Shown here one piece after another: positions 1-9,340 of a stretch of DNA of 64,000 bases (positions are counted from its first letter, which is position 1; each line of letters starts with the position of its first letter). This stretch comes from an uncultured Gammaproteobacteria bacterium (GTDB taxonomy: Bacteria; Pseudomonadota; Gammaproteobacteria; CAMYKB01), in NCBI GenBank assembly GCA_947258875.1, contig CAMYKB010000004.1, forward strand, positions 85,029 to 149,028. Direction: 5' to 3'. The position numbers and the translations under genes are program-made. Under the pieces are notes generated by a model. It saw nothing but the letters and a program-made list of their open reading frames with translations, was not told the DNA's origin and did not search any database.

Positions 1-1
1 G

Positions 2-373
2 CTTGGTGAGGAAGGTCACAGTGAAGTTCTGGCCTTGCAGATGGCAGGACGCGAAATCATATCGCGCCAAGTGAAGCATACTGCAATTCCGAAACGCTTC
101 AGCGTTCCGATGCGTGAAATCTGGACCATGCAACCACGTTTTAAATATCGCAGGGGCAAGCGGCCGATGCGTTTATTACAACATCCGCGCTTCCGTGCCG
201 CCTATGACTTTATGTGCTTGCGCAGCCGCAGCGACGACAGCCTCAAGGAAGATTGTGACTGGTGGACACAATTGCAGGAAGTCGAGCAACCGGAAAAACT
301 AGTAGTGCCAGCTAAGCGTAGTCGGCCGCGGCGGCGCAAACCCGGACGCAAACCCCAACATAAATCGACTTAA
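2..373 (+). CDS. pcnB: Poly(A) polymerase I, C-terminal fragment
   Basis: This is the 3' end of a gene that begins before the window. The frame is open from base 2 and ends at a TAA at 371-373. The visible residues match the C-terminal part of bacterial poly(A) polymerase: an IPKRF segment, MREIW, RRGKRPMRLLQHPRFRAAYD, a WW pair, then a strongly basic tail rich in KRSRPRRRKPGRK. The basic tail is usual for PcnB and helps RNA binding. The enzyme adds 3' poly(A) tails that promote RNA decay. The nucleotidyltransferase head lies outside the window, so its catalytic residues cannot be checked. pcnB followed immediately by folK is a common gammaproteobacterial order and supports the call. Confidence 0.9.
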   Translation, partial: LGEEGHSEVLALQMAGREIISRQVKHTAIPKRFSVPMREIWTMQPRFKYRRGKRPMRLLQHPRFRAAYDFMCLRSRSDDSLKEDCDWWTQLQEVEQPEKLVVPAKRSRPRRRKPGRKPQHKST

Positions 374-379
374 GCTGGT

Positions 380-904
380 ATGCAGTTGCGCTCTGAACCT
401 GTTATCGCTTACATCGGTCTCGGCAGTAATCTGGACGATCCACAGCTCCAGGTGCAACGGGCATTGATCGAATTGGATGAACTCGACGAAAGCCGTTGCG
501 AAAACGCTTCAGGCCTGTATCGCAGTGCTCCGATGGGACCGCAGGATCAGCCCGATTACATCAATGCTGTAGCAGCTTTGCGAACCCGATTGCAGCCACA
601 TGACCTGCTGCATGGCTTACTGGCGATTGAAAAAGCACATGGACGTGAACGTGATCCGGGGTTGCACTGGGGGCCGCGCCCGCTTGATTTGGATATACTC
701 ATGTACGGGGATGAGCAAATCGATGAGGATGGCTTGGCGGTGCCGCATGCTGGGCTTCACGAGAGGGTATTCGTGTTGTATCCACTGTATGAGATTGCAC
801 CTGATCTTGTTGTTCCGGGACGTGGCCCCTTGCAGGCGTTGCTTGCTGCTTGTCCGCGCGCAGGCCTGGAACGCCTAAAATTAAGAGTGACTGACGTAAA
901 CTAA
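380..904 (+). CDS. folK: 2-amino-4-hydroxy-6-hydroxymethyldihydropteridine pyrophosphokinase (HPPK)
   Basis: HPPK transfers pyrophosphate from ATP to 6-hydroxymethyl-dihydropterin, the step before dihydropteroate synthase in folate synthesis; it is cytoplasmic. The 174 residues match the usual family length. GLGSNLDDP near residues 13-21 is the N-terminal substrate-binding signature. GPRPLDLDILMYG at 98-110 carries the two aspartates that bind the magnesium ions, and VPHAGLHERVFVL at 121-133 is the conserved C-terminal block. It starts six bases after pcnB stops, and its own TAA shares one base with the ATG of the next gene, so pcnB-folK-kinase is probably one transcript with translational coupling. 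Confidence 0.95.
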   Translation: MQLRSEPVIAYIGLGSNLDDPQLQVQRALIELDELDESRCENASGLYRSAPMGPQDQPDYINAVAALRTRLQPHDLLHGLLAIEKAHGRERDPGLHWGPRPLDLDILMYGDEQIDEDGLAVPHAGLHERVFVLYPLYEIAPDLVVPGRGPLQALLAACPRAGLERLKLRVTDVN

Positions 905-1554
905 TGACAAATCCACATCCGCGTTACATTGTTGTTGAGGGACCGATCGGTGTTGGCAAGACCAGCCTTGCCAAGCGGCTTGCTGATGAGTTTATGTCCG
1001 ATTTGATGCTGGAACAGGCGCATGATAATCCGTTTCTTGAAGCGTTTTATCAGAACCCGAAGCAAGCGGCATTGTCTACACAGTTACATTTTTTGTTGCA
1101 GCGTGCACGGCAGATACAGGAATTCCGTCAGGGCGATATCTTCAGCCCGGTGCGTATTGCCGATTATCTGATTGAAAAGGATTACCTGTTCGCCCAGTTG
1201 ACCCTCGATCAGAACGAGTTTGAACTCTACGAACAGGTGTATTCACACTTAACCATCGACGCACCCGTTCCGGATCTAGTGGTATATTTGCAAGCCCCGG
1301 TGGAAGTCTTGCTCGATAGAATTAGCAAGCGCGGACGCAGTTACGAACGCCTTATAGAAACAGCCTATCTGGAACGTCTAAACGATGCCTACATGCGCTT
1401 TTTCCATGAATATCAGGATGCGCCGCTATTGATCGTGAATGCCAGTCAGATTGATTTTATTAATATTGAGCGTGATTTTCAGGAGCTGTTGGCACGTATA
1501 CACGAGACCAGTAGCGGTAGGCATTACTTCAACCCCATGCCATTTGCGATGTAA
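904..1554 (+). CDS. Deoxynucleoside kinase (deoxyadenosine/deoxyguanosine kinase family)
   Basis: Cytoplasmic nucleoside salvage kinase of 216 residues. The P-loop is GPIGVGKTS at residues 13-21. LQAPVEVLLDRISKRGRS, about two thirds along, is the typical strand plus arginine-rich LID of the dNK/dCK family. A YERLIETAYLERLNDAY helix follows, as in bacterial dAK/dGK enzymes. Its placement between folK and the pan genes is known in several gammaproteobacteria. The start ATG overlaps the folK stop by one base. Exact deoxynucleoside preference cannot be read from the sequence. A thymidylate kinase is unlikely because the TMPK signature is absent. Confidence 0.85.
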   Translation: MTNPHPRYIVVEGPIGVGKTSLAKRLADEFMSDLMLEQAHDNPFLEAFYQNPKQAALSTQLHFLLQRARQIQEFRQGDIFSPVRIADYLIEKDYLFAQLTLDQNEFELYEQVYSHLTIDAPVPDLVVYLQAPVEVLLDRISKRGRSYERLIETAYLERLNDAYMRFFHEYQDAPLLIVNASQIDFINIERDFQELLARIHETSSGRHYFNPMPFAM

Positions 1555-1557
1555 GCT

Positions 1558-2370
1558 ATGAGTGTACAAACCGAAATCAAGTCAATTACAGTCACCGAGC
1601 TGCGGCGTATGAAGGCGGCGGCTGAAAGGATTGCCTGCCTTACGGCATACGACGCCAGTTTCGCCAGGGTGCTGGATGAGGCCGGTGTCGATGTTATCCT
1701 GGTGGGTGATTCGCTGGGGATGGTCATACAGGGTCATGACACCACGGTACCGGTGACCATGGATGACATGGTCTATCACACACGCTGTGTGGCTGGCGCC
1801 TGCCGGCGTGCGTTGCTGATTGCCGATATGCCCTTCATGAGCTACGCAACACCGGAACAGGCATTGCGTAACGCCGCGCGGCTGATGCAGGAGGGCGGCG
1901 CCAGCATGGTCAAACTCGAAAGTACCAACATGCAGGTGGAAACCGTGGCGCAGATGACGGCGCAAGGTATACCGGTATGCGCACATCTTGGTTTGCGGCC
2001 GCAATCAGTACACAAACTGGGTGGCTACAAGGTGCAGGGGCGCGATGAACAAGCTGCCAAAGCCATGCTGGACATGGCGCTGGCGCTGGAGCGGGCCGGT
2101 GCCGATCTGTTACTGCTCGAGTGTGTGCCAGCTGAACTGGGCGAGGAGATCACAAAAAATATCGAAGTGCCGGTCATCGGTATTGGTGCCGGCGCTGCCT
2201 GCGACGGACAGATCCTGGTGTTGCAGGATACCCTCGGTATTAGTCACAACGAGCCGCCGCGCTTCAGTAAAAATTTCCTGCAAGGGGAGAACGATATACC
2301 GGCAGCGATCAAGGCCTATATTACCGAGGTTAGGCAGGGTAGTTTCCCGGCACCAGAACATAGCTTCTAG
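1558..2370 (+). CDS. panB: 3-methyl-2-oxobutanoate hydroxymethyltransferase
   Basis: PanB adds a hydroxymethyl group from methylene-tetrahydrofolate to 2-oxoisovalerate, giving ketopantoate, the first committed step of pantothenate and CoA synthesis. At 270 residues it has the usual length. The family motifs are all visible: CLTAYDASFA, then VILVGDSLGM with the metal-binding Asp, GHDTTVPVTMDDM, MVKLES, CAHLGLRPQS and VIGIGAG. It begins three bases after the kinase stops and is followed by panC after 14 bases, so panBC are cotranscribed. Confidence 0.96.
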   Translation: MSVQTEIKSITVTELRRMKAAAERIACLTAYDASFARVLDEAGVDVILVGDSLGMVIQGHDTTVPVTMDDMVYHTRCVAGACRRALLIADMPFMSYATPEQALRNAARLMQEGGASMVKLESTNMQVETVAQMTAQGIPVCAHLGLRPQSVHKLGGYKVQGRDEQAAKAMLDMALALERAGADLLLLECVPAELGEEITKNIEVPVIGIGAGAACDGQILVLQDTLGISHNEPPRFSKNFLQGENDIPAAIKAYITEVRQGSFPAPEHSF

Positions 2371-2384
2371 TTTGCGACAGATCC

Positions 2385-3227
2385 ATGTTGACGGTCAGTG
2401 ATATTGATGTATTGCATCAGACCCTGGGGCAATGGCGCCATGATGGCAGTCGCATTGCTTTTGTGCCCACCATGGGTAATTTGCACAGTGGCCATCTGAG
2501 TCTCATAAAAAGTGCGCAACAACATGCCGATCGAGTGATCGCAAGCATTTTCGTAAACCCCACGCAGTTTGACCTTGCCGATGATCTGGCGGCCTACCCG
2601 CGCACTCTGGACGATGATATTGTCAAACTGGAGGCGCAGCAGACCGACTTGTTATTTGCCCCGGCAACTGATGCGATTTACTCGAGAGATAAAGCGGCCA
2701 CCACGACAGTTGATGTGCCCGTAATCTCCGATATCCTGTGTGGCGCATCACGTCCGGGTCATTTCCGTGGGGTGACGACGGTGGTCTGCAAATTATTCAA
2801 TATCGTGCAGCCGGACATCGCCGTGTTCGGCGAAAAAGATTATCAGCAGCTGTTTATCATCCGCCGCATGGTGGACGATTTGAATATCCCGGTGACTATT
2901 AGAGGCGAGCCTACCGTGCGGGAAGCCGATGGCCTTGCCATGAGTTCGCGTAATGGTTACCTGAGCAAGGAACAACGCGCTATTGCGCCCGGACTTTATC
3001 AGGCCCTGCGGCACGTGGCTGCCCGGGTACAACAGGGCGCAGCTGATTATCGTCTGCTGGAACGCAATACCAATGAACACCTGCAGGGCCTGGGTTTTAT
3101 GGCTGATTATGTCAGCATCCGGCGTTGCGCCAATCTGGCCGAGGCGCAACCGGGAGATCGCGGCCTGGTAGTGCTGGCATCGGCATGGCTGGGCAAGGCC
3201 CGCCTGATCGATAACCTGATGATCTAA
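2385..3227 (+). CDS. panC: Pantothenate synthetase (pantoate-beta-alanine ligase)
   Basis: PanC joins pantoate and beta-alanine through a pantoyl-adenylate intermediate. The 280-residue protein has the expected length and landmarks: FVPTMGNLHSGH near residues 27-38 holds the HIGH-like adenylate motif (HSGH), FVNPTQF follows, then FGEKDYQQL, and MSSRNGYLS near the middle is the KMSKS-like loop. The gene follows panB directly. panD, which makes the beta-alanine substrate, comes 215 bases later on the same strand but behind a repeat, so it may have its own promoter. Confidence 0.96.
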   Translation: MLTVSDIDVLHQTLGQWRHDGSRIAFVPTMGNLHSGHLSLIKSAQQHADRVIASIFVNPTQFDLADDLAAYPRTLDDDIVKLEAQQTDLLFAPATDAIYSRDKAATTTVDVPVISDILCGASRPGHFRGVTTVVCKLFNIVQPDIAVFGEKDYQQLFIIRRMVDDLNIPVTIRGEPTVREADGLAMSSRNGYLSKEQRAIAPGLYQALRHVAARVQQGAADYRLLERNTNEHLQGLGFMADYVSIRRCANLAEAQPGDRGLVVLASAWLGKARLIDNLMI

Positions 3228-3254
3228 TCAGCTTTACATTCACCGCTTGCACTT

Positions 3255-3335
3255 AGAAATACGTCATTCCCGCGAATGCCTACAGGGATGTAGCGTTAAC
3301 GGATCGAAGGATGGAATCCGGTGAGATAAGAGGTT
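3255..3335. repeat. Dispersed intergenic repeat, copy 1 (CGTCATTCCCGCG type)
   Basis: The panC-panD gap holds CGTCATTCCCGCGAATGC followed by TACAGGGATGTAGCGTTAACGG and a GGATGGAATCC end. The block GGATGTAGCGTTrACGGA recurs almost exactly near 62245 in another intergenic gap, and the GTCATTCCC head recurs near 23815. This looks like a short non-coding mobile or palindromic repeat family (MITE or REP-like) of this genome. No open frame is present. Confidence 0.6.
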
Positions 3336-3442
3336 AATCTTTACAGCTAACCTGATAATTGGTATGGATTAAATGCTCTACCGTTGACCTTTTTCGGTTA
3401 GAATGTGTCCTAGATGATGTACCGATACACAGGAATTGTTAA

Positions 3443-3823
3443 ATGTTGTTAACTCTCCTCAGGGCCAAACTGCACCGCGCGCGCGTCACTCACTCGGAGC
3501 TGGAGTATGAGGGCTCCTGTGCTATTGATGGGCGCTTGCTGAATGCGGCAGGCATTCACGAATACGAGCAGATCGAACTCTACAACGTCACCAACGGTGA
3601 GCGTTTCACGACCTATGCCATTCGTGCCGAAGAGGATAGTGGGGTAATTTCAGTGAACGGTGCAGCCGCGCATCGCGCCAATCCGGGCGACATTCTCATC
3701 ATCTGCGCTTACGCCCGCCTGGCCCAGGGTGAAGTGGCCAACTTCAAACCCAATCTCGTTTATCTCGACGAAAACAACCACATCACCCGCACCAGCAATG
3801 CCATCCCGGTGCAGGCTGCCTGA
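3443..3823 (+). CDS. panD: Aspartate 1-decarboxylase precursor
   Basis: PanD makes beta-alanine from L-aspartate for PanC. It is a pyruvoyl enzyme: the proenzyme cuts itself between Gly24 and Ser25, and Ser25 becomes the pyruvoyl group. That site is visible as YEGSCAID around residues 22-29, and the conserved Lys9 (RAK) is present. The 126-residue length is standard. The ATG follows AGGA. The gene is separated from panBC by a repeat and faces the 3' end of ppc, from which it is only 25 bases away. Confidence 0.96.
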   Translation: MLLTLLRAKLHRARVTHSELEYEGSCAIDGRLLNAAGIHEYEQIELYNVTNGERFTTYAIRAEEDSGVISVNGAAAHRANPGDILIICAYARLAQGEVANFKPNLVYLDENNHITRTSNAIPVQAA

Positions 3824-3848
3824 GGGTGACCGTTTTTTAGATAAGGAA

Positions 3849-6674
3849 CTACCCCGTATTGCGCATTCCTGCCGCAATAGCATTAATGCTGCGCAGCAGG
3901 ACGCTAAGTAATTCCGATTGTTCTTCCGATTCCGGCTCCAGGGCGCGGTGGCGTTTCAGCATCATGATCTGGACGTGATTCAGCGGATCGAGATAGGGGC
4001 TGCGGCGTTCCAGTGAAATGGCCAGCGCATGGTTACCTTCTAATAATGCATGACTGCCGCTAACCTCAAGCACATAGTGCACGGTACGTTCATATTCTTC
4101 CTTGATGGTATTGAATATCTGTTGCGCCTGTTCGGGATGGTTGCTGAGTGCTGCGTATTCCTGAGCGATATTCATGTTGGCCTTGGATAAGGCCATTTGC
4201 GTGTTATCCAGCAGCGTACGGAAGAACGGCCATTCCTTGTACATGGCTTGGAGCTGTTGTATGCCTTGTGCGTGTTGCGCGCTGAACTTGTCCAACGCAT
4301 ACCCGATGCCATACCAGGCGGGCAGGGTATGGCGTGATTGCGCCCAGCCGAATACCCAGGGTATAGCACGGATGGAATACTTTGAACGGTCAGCCTGTTT
4401 ACGGTGCGACGGTCGTGAACCGATATTCAGTTGCCCGATTTCCATCACCGGCGTGACTTCGTAAAAATAATCCAGCAGGCCTTCGGTATGGTCTGTCAAT
4501 TGGCGGTAGTAATATTCACCATCGCCAGCCAGTGTGTGCATGTTTTGCAGGTGTTCTGCGCTGGCTTCCTGTGCGCCGTCGAGCATATGCCGACTGGCCT
4601 TGAGTAAGCCGGTTGCACCCATGGTGAGTTCGTAGATGGCCGTTTCGGTGTTACTGTATTTGTAACTCAGCACTTCACCCTGTTCGGTGATCTTGATCTG
4701 GCCATGCACGGTGCCCGGTGGCTGCGCCATGATGGCATCGTGTGTGGGGCCGCCACCACGGCCAATCGTGCCGCCACGGCCATGGAATAACCGGCACTTG
4801 ATATCGAAGCGATCGGTAATGGCGATGATTTTTTTCTGTGCGTTATAAAGACCCCAGGTGGACGCCAGAATGCCGCCATCTTTGCAGGAGTCTGAATATC
4901 CCAGCATGATTTCCTGCAGGTTGCCCGATGCTCCCAGCATTTTTTGGTAGACGGGTTGTTCAAACAATGTCTGTAGGATCTGCTCTGAATGGTTAAGGTC
5001 TTCAATGGTTTCGAACAGCGGTGAGACCATAAGCTTGCAGTACCAGTCACCGTTTTGTTTGCGGCCTGCGAGGCGCGCCAGGCTGGCAAGGAATAACACC
5101 TCCATAATATGGCTGGAGCTGTGGGTCATTGATATCACATAGGTGCCAAAGGCATCCGGACTGATTTCACGGCGCATGTCGGCCATGGTATGGAACACTT
5201 CCACCACGTCACGGTTACTGTCCGACAGTTCTGTGATGTTGCAGGGAATGCTCTCGGTCTGGCTAAGTAATTCGCCTAATAACTTCAGCCGTGCGGTCTC
5301 GTCGAGTTCAAGATAGTGTGTTTCACTGCCGGCCTGTTGCAGGACTTCTGCTACGGCTTCGCTGTGGCGGTTTGATTCCTGACGAATATCGAGTTTGGCG
5401 AGATAAAAACCGAAGGTTTCGGCGAGGCGGATGAGGTCTTTGAGTTTGCCGCCGGCCAGGTTAGCGTCATGATGCGAGCGCAATGAATCGCGGATGACAT
5501 ATAGGTCATCGAGAAATTCATGTTCCGAGCGATAGGCATATTCAACTCCAGTGGCCTTATGTCCGGCGATGCGATGTTTCACCTGCGATAGATTGCAATT
5601 CAGGCGATATCGCAGTATTGCCAGTTTGCGGCGATAGGGTTCCTTGAGGAAACGGCGCGGGTGTTCGCGGAAAGCCTCGGCCTCGACGTCACGATCACGT
5701 TGCATGGATTCAAGAAAGCCCTGCGATACCTGCACGAAGGGGCTTGAATGAGTCAGGATGTAAATGAGTTCCTGGATTCGTGTGGTGTATTCCTCGAGGA
5801 TGGCTGCGGTCTGCAGGCGCATGGCATCGGAAGTGACCTCGGGAGTAACAAAGGGATTGCCGTCACGGTCGCCGCCGATCCAGGAGCCGAATTTGAGGAA
5901 ACTGGGAATCTTGATGGCGCGTGTACCGCCTTGATCGGCATAGATACGTTTAGCAGCACGTTCCAGGTTGCGGTACACATCCGGTACTGCCTGAAACAGG
6001 GATTTGCGGAAATAGTAGAGGCCATTTTTGACCTCTGCCTCAACTGTGGGCTTGTTGAGCCGCACTTCGTCCGTTTTCCATAATATCTGCACATGCGCAT
6101 GCAGGCGCTCGATCACTTCTTCCTTCTGGTACTTATTGAGTTGTGTATTATTGAGGTCCTGCGACATGACAAATATACGTCGCAGGGTCTCCATCAGGGT
6201 GCGTCGGCGTGCTTCAGTTGGGTGCGCGGTGAACACCGGTATATAGCTCAAGTTGTTGAGCAGTGATTGCAGCTGTTCGGCTAAGATATTGTCATCATGC
6301 ATATCACGCAAGGTGTCATCGAAGGAACCTTCCCAGAGCGGCTTGCCGGTTTTCACCTGGACCCGGCGACGACGATGCTGAAACGATTCTTCTGCGATGT
6401 TGGCGAGGCTGAAATAGGTATAAAATGCACGCACCACCTGCTCGACTGTCGCATTATCCATCTTGGAAATGAGGCGAATGAGGCTGGCACGCTTGGCAGG
6501 ATTATCGCTCTTGTGCAAGCTGATGAAACCTTTACGCAGGGTCTCGACGGCGGCATAGACCTCCTCACCTGCCTGCTCACGCAGTACGCTACCCAGCAGA
6601 TGACCGAATAGTTTCACGCGTGAGCGCAGTTCTTTGTCCATCGAGGGCTGATATTTTTTTGTGCCAGATTTCAT
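3849..6674 (-). CDS. ppc: Phosphoenolpyruvate carboxylase
   Basis: Ppc carboxylates phosphoenolpyruvate with bicarbonate to oxaloacetate, refilling the TCA cycle. The reverse-strand product has 941 residues, somewhat longer than the E. coli enzyme. VFTAHPTEARRR places the first catalytic histidine at residue 151. GYSDSCKDGG and FHGRGGTIGRGGGPT are the second and third active-site signatures. The chain ends in the invariant NTG, so the C-terminus is intact. The gene diverges from pgi. The 262-base gap holds a perfect FNR-type site, TTGAT-AGTG-ATCAA at 6846-6859, with a reverse-strand TATCAT at 6823-6818 about 30 bases from the dyad centre, suggesting FNR/ANR-type activation of ppc. Confidence 0.97.
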   Translation of the reverse strand: MKSGTKKYQPSMDKELRSRVKLFGHLLGSVLREQAGEEVYAAVETLRKGFISLHKSDNPAKRASLIRLISKMDNATVEQVVRAFYTYFSLANIAEESFQHRRRRVQVKTGKPLWEGSFDDTLRDMHDDNILAEQLQSLLNNLSYIPVFTAHPTEARRRTLMETLRRIFVMSQDLNNTQLNKYQKEEVIERLHAHVQILWKTDEVRLNKPTVEAEVKNGLYYFRKSLFQAVPDVYRNLERAAKRIYADQGGTRAIKIPSFLKFGSWIGGDRDGNPFVTPEVTSDAMRLQTAAILEEYTTRIQELIYILTHSSPFVQVSQGFLESMQRDRDVEAEAFREHPRRFLKEPYRRKLAILRYRLNCNLSQVKHRIAGHKATGVEYAYRSEHEFLDDLYVIRDSLRSHHDANLAGGKLKDLIRLAETFGFYLAKLDIRQESNRHSEAVAEVLQQAGSETHYLELDETARLKLLGELLSQTESIPCNITELSDSNRDVVEVFHTMADMRREISPDAFGTYVISMTHSSSHIMEVLFLASLARLAGRKQNGDWYCKLMVSPLFETIEDLNHSEQILQTLFEQPVYQKMLGASGNLQEIMLGYSDSCKDGGILASTWGLYNAQKKIIAITDRFDIKCRLFHGRGGTIGRGGGPTHDAIMAQPPGTVHGQIKITEQGEVLSYKYSNTETAIYELTMGATGLLKASRHMLDGAQEASAEHLQNMHTLAGDGEYYYRQLTDHTEGLLDYFYEVTPVMEIGQLNIGSRPSHRKQADRSKYSIRAIPWVFGWAQSRHTLPAWYGIGYALDKFSAQHAQGIQQLQAMYKEWPFFRTLLDNTQMALSKANMNIAQEYAALSNHPEQAQQIFNTIKEEYERTVHYVLEVSGSHALLEGNHALAISLERRSPYLDPLNHVQIMMLKRHRALEPESEEQSELLSVLLRSINAIAAGMRNTG

Positions 6675-6817
6675 AAAATAGATAAATAAAACAATAGATT
6701 AAAGGTGGACCTAAGGTTTGCCCGCCATCTATGACGACTGAATCGGCGGCCTATTATACTGAGATTGCGCGCACAATTAAGTTTGCAGACGGCGAAGATA
6801 TTTAGTAAGCGTGCCTA

Positions 6818-6859
6818 ATGATAGTTTCTCGATTCATGAAGGCGGTTGATAGTGATCAA
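6818..6859 (-). promoter_or_regulatory. FNR-type box and -10 element in front of ppc
   Basis: TTGATAGTGATCAA at 6846-6859 matches the FNR/ANR consensus TTGAT-N4-ATCAA at every specified base. Reading toward ppc, TATCAT occupies 6823-6818, so a start near 6811 would put the dyad centre (6852.5) about 41 bases upstream. That is the class II position at which FNR activates. Toward pgi no comparable -10 appears at the matching distance. Motif and spacing are seen directly; binding and direction of control are inferred. Confidence 0.6.
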
Positions 6860-6936
6860 GCTTTTCTTTCATGTGACTGGCAGCCATCGCAGTTTATTGT
6901 CACACTATAAATATTATCCCGACTCTTTAGGAAGTT

Positions 6937-8589
6937 GTGTCTAGACTAACACAAACACCCGCCTGGCTGGCCCTGGGCAAGCATTACGCAGCAGTGCAGG
7001 ATATCCATATGCGCGATTTGTTCGCCCAGGATAGCGAACGTTTCGGTGCCTTTTCGCTGCGCTTCGCAGATCTTCTGCTTGATTATTCAAAGAATCGAAT
7101 CACCGCCAGAACGATGCAACTGCTGCTTGATCTGGCTAGGTCACAAGAGGTTGAGGCCTGGCGCGAACGCATGTTTGCGGGCGGCAAGATTAATGTGACT
7201 GAAGATCGTGCAGTGTTGCATATCGCCTTGCGTAATCGCTCCAAGCAACCGATTGATGTTGATGGTATGGACGTGATGCCTGCTATTAATGCCGTGCTCG
7301 AAAAGATGCGCTTGTTTAGCGACAAGTTACGTCAAGGCGAATGGCGGGGCTACAGTGGTAAAATGATTACCGATGTAGTCAATATCGGCATCGGTGGTTC
7401 TGATTTAGGTCCAAAAATGGTGTGTGAGGCGTTGAAGCCGTACGGGCACGAACGTATCCGCGTGCACTTTGTTTCCAATATCGATCCCACGGACATCACG
7501 GAAACCCTTAAGCAGCTCAATCCCGAGACTACGCTTTTCATTATTGCCTCAAAGACCTTTACCACCCAGGAAACACTCGCCAATGCGTACACAGCGCGTG
7601 ACTGGTTTCTGCGGGCGGCGAGTGACGCTGCTGCGGTCGCCAAACATTTTGTTGCCGTCTCGACGAATCGAGAGGGCGTGCAGGCGTTTGGTATTGATCC
7701 CGCTAACATGTTCGAATTCTGGGATTGGGTGGGTGGGCGCTATTCGTTATGGTCCGCAATAGGCATGCCGATTGCTGTTGCTATCGGCATGCAACGCTTT
7801 ATCGAGTTACTGGAAGGCGCGCACGCCATGGATGAACATTTCCGCACTGCGCCGTTGGAAAAAAATATGCCGGTGCTGCTGGCGATGCTGGGGGTGTGGT
7901 ACAACAACTTCTTCGGTGCCGAGACGCATGCAATCCTGCCTTATGATGAGTACCTGCATTGTTTCCCTGCCTATTTGCAGCAGGGCGATATGGAGAGTAA
8001 CGGCAAGACCGCCGACCGCGATGGACAGCGGGTCGATTACGCGACCGGTCCGGTGATCTGGGGTGAGCCGGGTACCAATGGACAGCATGCCTTTTACCAG
8101 TTAATTCATCAGGGCAGTAAGCTGATCCCCTGTGATTTTATCGCAACACTTGAGTCACACAATCCTGCCGGAGATCATCACAGGATATTGCTGGCCAATT
8201 TCTTTGCGCAAACCGAGGCGCTAATGAAGGGCAAGACGGTCATGGAAGCGCGGCGCGAGCTTGAATCCAAAGGTATACCTGCGGCTGTCTTGTCTATGCA
8301 ATTGCCGCACCGGGTATTTGAAGGCAATCATCCGACGAATTCCATTGTGCTGAAGAAGTTGACGCCACATAACCTGGGTTCGTTGATTGCACTGTATGAG
8401 CACAAAATCTTTGTGCAGGGGGTTATCTGGAATATCAATTCCTATGATCAATGGGGCGTTGAGTTGGGTAAACAGCTGGCACAGACTATTCTGCCGGAAC
8501 TGGCTGATAAAGAACCCGTGTATACACATGATGCCTCGACCAATGGACTGATCAATTATTACAAGTCACGCATGGAGAAAGCTGATTGA
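6937..8589 (+). CDS. pgi: Glucose-6-phosphate isomerase
   Basis: Pgi interconverts glucose-6-phosphate and fructose-6-phosphate in glycolysis and gluconeogenesis. The 550-residue product has the expected length and signatures: [31 protein letters not shown], the first phosphoglucose isomerase pattern, and [18 protein letters not shown] near the C-terminus. The start is GTG at 6937 with AGGA four to seven bases upstream. No in-frame ATG fits the conserved N-terminus ([10 protein letters not shown]). Its stop overlaps the TTG start of the following methyltransferase gene, so the two are coupled. Confidence 0.96.
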   Translation: MSRLTQTPAWLALGKHYAAVQDIHMRDLFAQDSERFGAFSLRFADLLLDYSKNRITARTMQLLLDLARSQEVEAWRERMFAGGKINVTEDRAVLHIALRNRSKQPIDVDGMDVMPAINAVLEKMRLFSDKLRQGEWRGYSGKMITDVVNIGIGGSDLGPKMVCEALKPYGHERIRVHFVSNIDPTDITETLKQLNPETTLFIIASKTFTTQETLANAYTARDWFLRAASDAAAVAKHFVAVSTNREGVQAFGIDPANMFEFWDWVGGRYSLWSAIGMPIAVAIGMQRFIELLEGAHAMDEHFRTAPLEKNMPVLLAMLGVWYNNFFGAETHAILPYDEYLHCFPAYLQQGDMESNGKTADRDGQRVDYATGPVIWGEPGTNGQHAFYQLIHQGSKLIPCDFIATLESHNPAGDHHRILLANFFAQTEALMKGKTVMEARRELESKGIPAAVLSMQLPHRVFEGNHPTNSIVLKKLTPHNLGSLIALYEHKIFVQGVIWNINSYDQWGVELGKQLAQTILPELADKEPVYTHDASTNGLINYYKSRMEKAD

Positions 8590-9170
8590 AGCCATTTTCG
8601 GAGGCCTGTGAGCAAAACAAACAAGCTATCTTAGAGATTATTTCCCCGTTATTTACTGATACCACCAGCGTACTGGAGATCGGCAGCGGCACCGGGCAGC
8701 ATGCGGTCTTCTTTGGTGAACAGATGCCGCACCTGACATGGCAGACCAGCGATGTGCCTGAGTATCACGCCGGCATTCGCATGTGGTTGGCGGAAGCAGG
8801 GCTGGACAATGTCTTGCCGCCACTGAATCTTGATGTCGATGGCAGCTGGCCGCAGCAATGTTGCAACGCCGTGTTCAGTGCCAACACCGCGCATATTATG
8901 TCATGGCCACAGGTTGAGAAGATGTTTGCCTGTGTAGGACAGGTGCTGGAGGCGGGTGGGTTGTTTTGCCTCTACGGTCCTTTTAATTACAACGGTCAAT
9001 TCAGCAGTGACAGCAATGCCCGTTTCGATCACTGGCTAAAGCAACGCGACCCCTTGAGCGGCGTGCGGGATTTTGAAGCCGTGAATGAACTGGCAGTGCA
9101 GCATGGTATGAGCCTGCTGGAGGATTATGCAATGCCGGCAAATAACCGGACCTTGGTCTGGAAGAAATGA
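8586..9170 (+). CDS. DUF938 family class I SAM-dependent methyltransferase
   Basis: A 194-residue cytoplasmic protein with a Rossmann methyltransferase fold. [15 protein letters not shown] near residues 30-44 is SAM motif I with the DUF938-specific GQHA extension. [10 protein letters not shown] resembles motif II, and [10 protein letters not shown] is the conserved DUF938 block. The family occurs widely in proteobacteria, but its substrate is not established. The start is TTG at 8586, four bases inside the end of pgi. No alternative start preserves the FSEACEQNK opening typical of the family. A MITE-like element begins immediately after the stop. Confidence 0.85.
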   Translation: MKPFSEACEQNKQAILEIISPLFTDTTSVLEIGSGTGQHAVFFGEQMPHLTWQTSDVPEYHAGIRMWLAEAGLDNVLPPLNLDVDGSWPQQCCNAVFSANTAHIMSWPQVEKMFACVGQVLEAGGLFCLYGPFNYNGQFSSDSNARFDHWLKQRDPLSGVRDFEAVNELAVQHGMSLLEDYAMPANNRTLVWKK

Positions 9171-9171
9171 A

Positions 9172-9334
9172 TTTCACCGTCAAGACGCCAAGGACGCAAA
9201 GAAGATAACAAAATGGTTTGTGGCTTGCGGGCTGACTAAGATAATCTCTGCTTTTCCAAAGGGAGGTGGGTGCATGCCATTAGCAGTGAGAGAGAGTATA
9301 TTTTATGCTTTTACTTTGTGTTCTTGGCGGTGAA
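9172..9334. mobile_element. MITE-like element with TTCACCG...CGGTGAA inverted ends
   Basis: The gap between the methyltransferase gene and queG is filled by a 163-base element with imperfect terminal inverted repeats. The left end reads TTCACCGTCAAGACGCCAAG followed by GACGCAAAG. The right end, reverse complemented, reads TTCACCGCCAAGAACACAAA. This CAAG-CGCCAAGG-CGCAAAG type end is a recurrent intergenic repeat in many bacterial genomes. No transposase is encoded, so mobility would have to be supplied in trans. It nearly abuts the 3' end of queG. Confidence 0.6.
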
Positions 9335-9340
9335 AATGTT

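Noticed and set aside
6897..6917. TTGTCA...TATTAT as a pgi promoter
   Set aside because: The hexamers are only nine bases apart, too close for sigma70.
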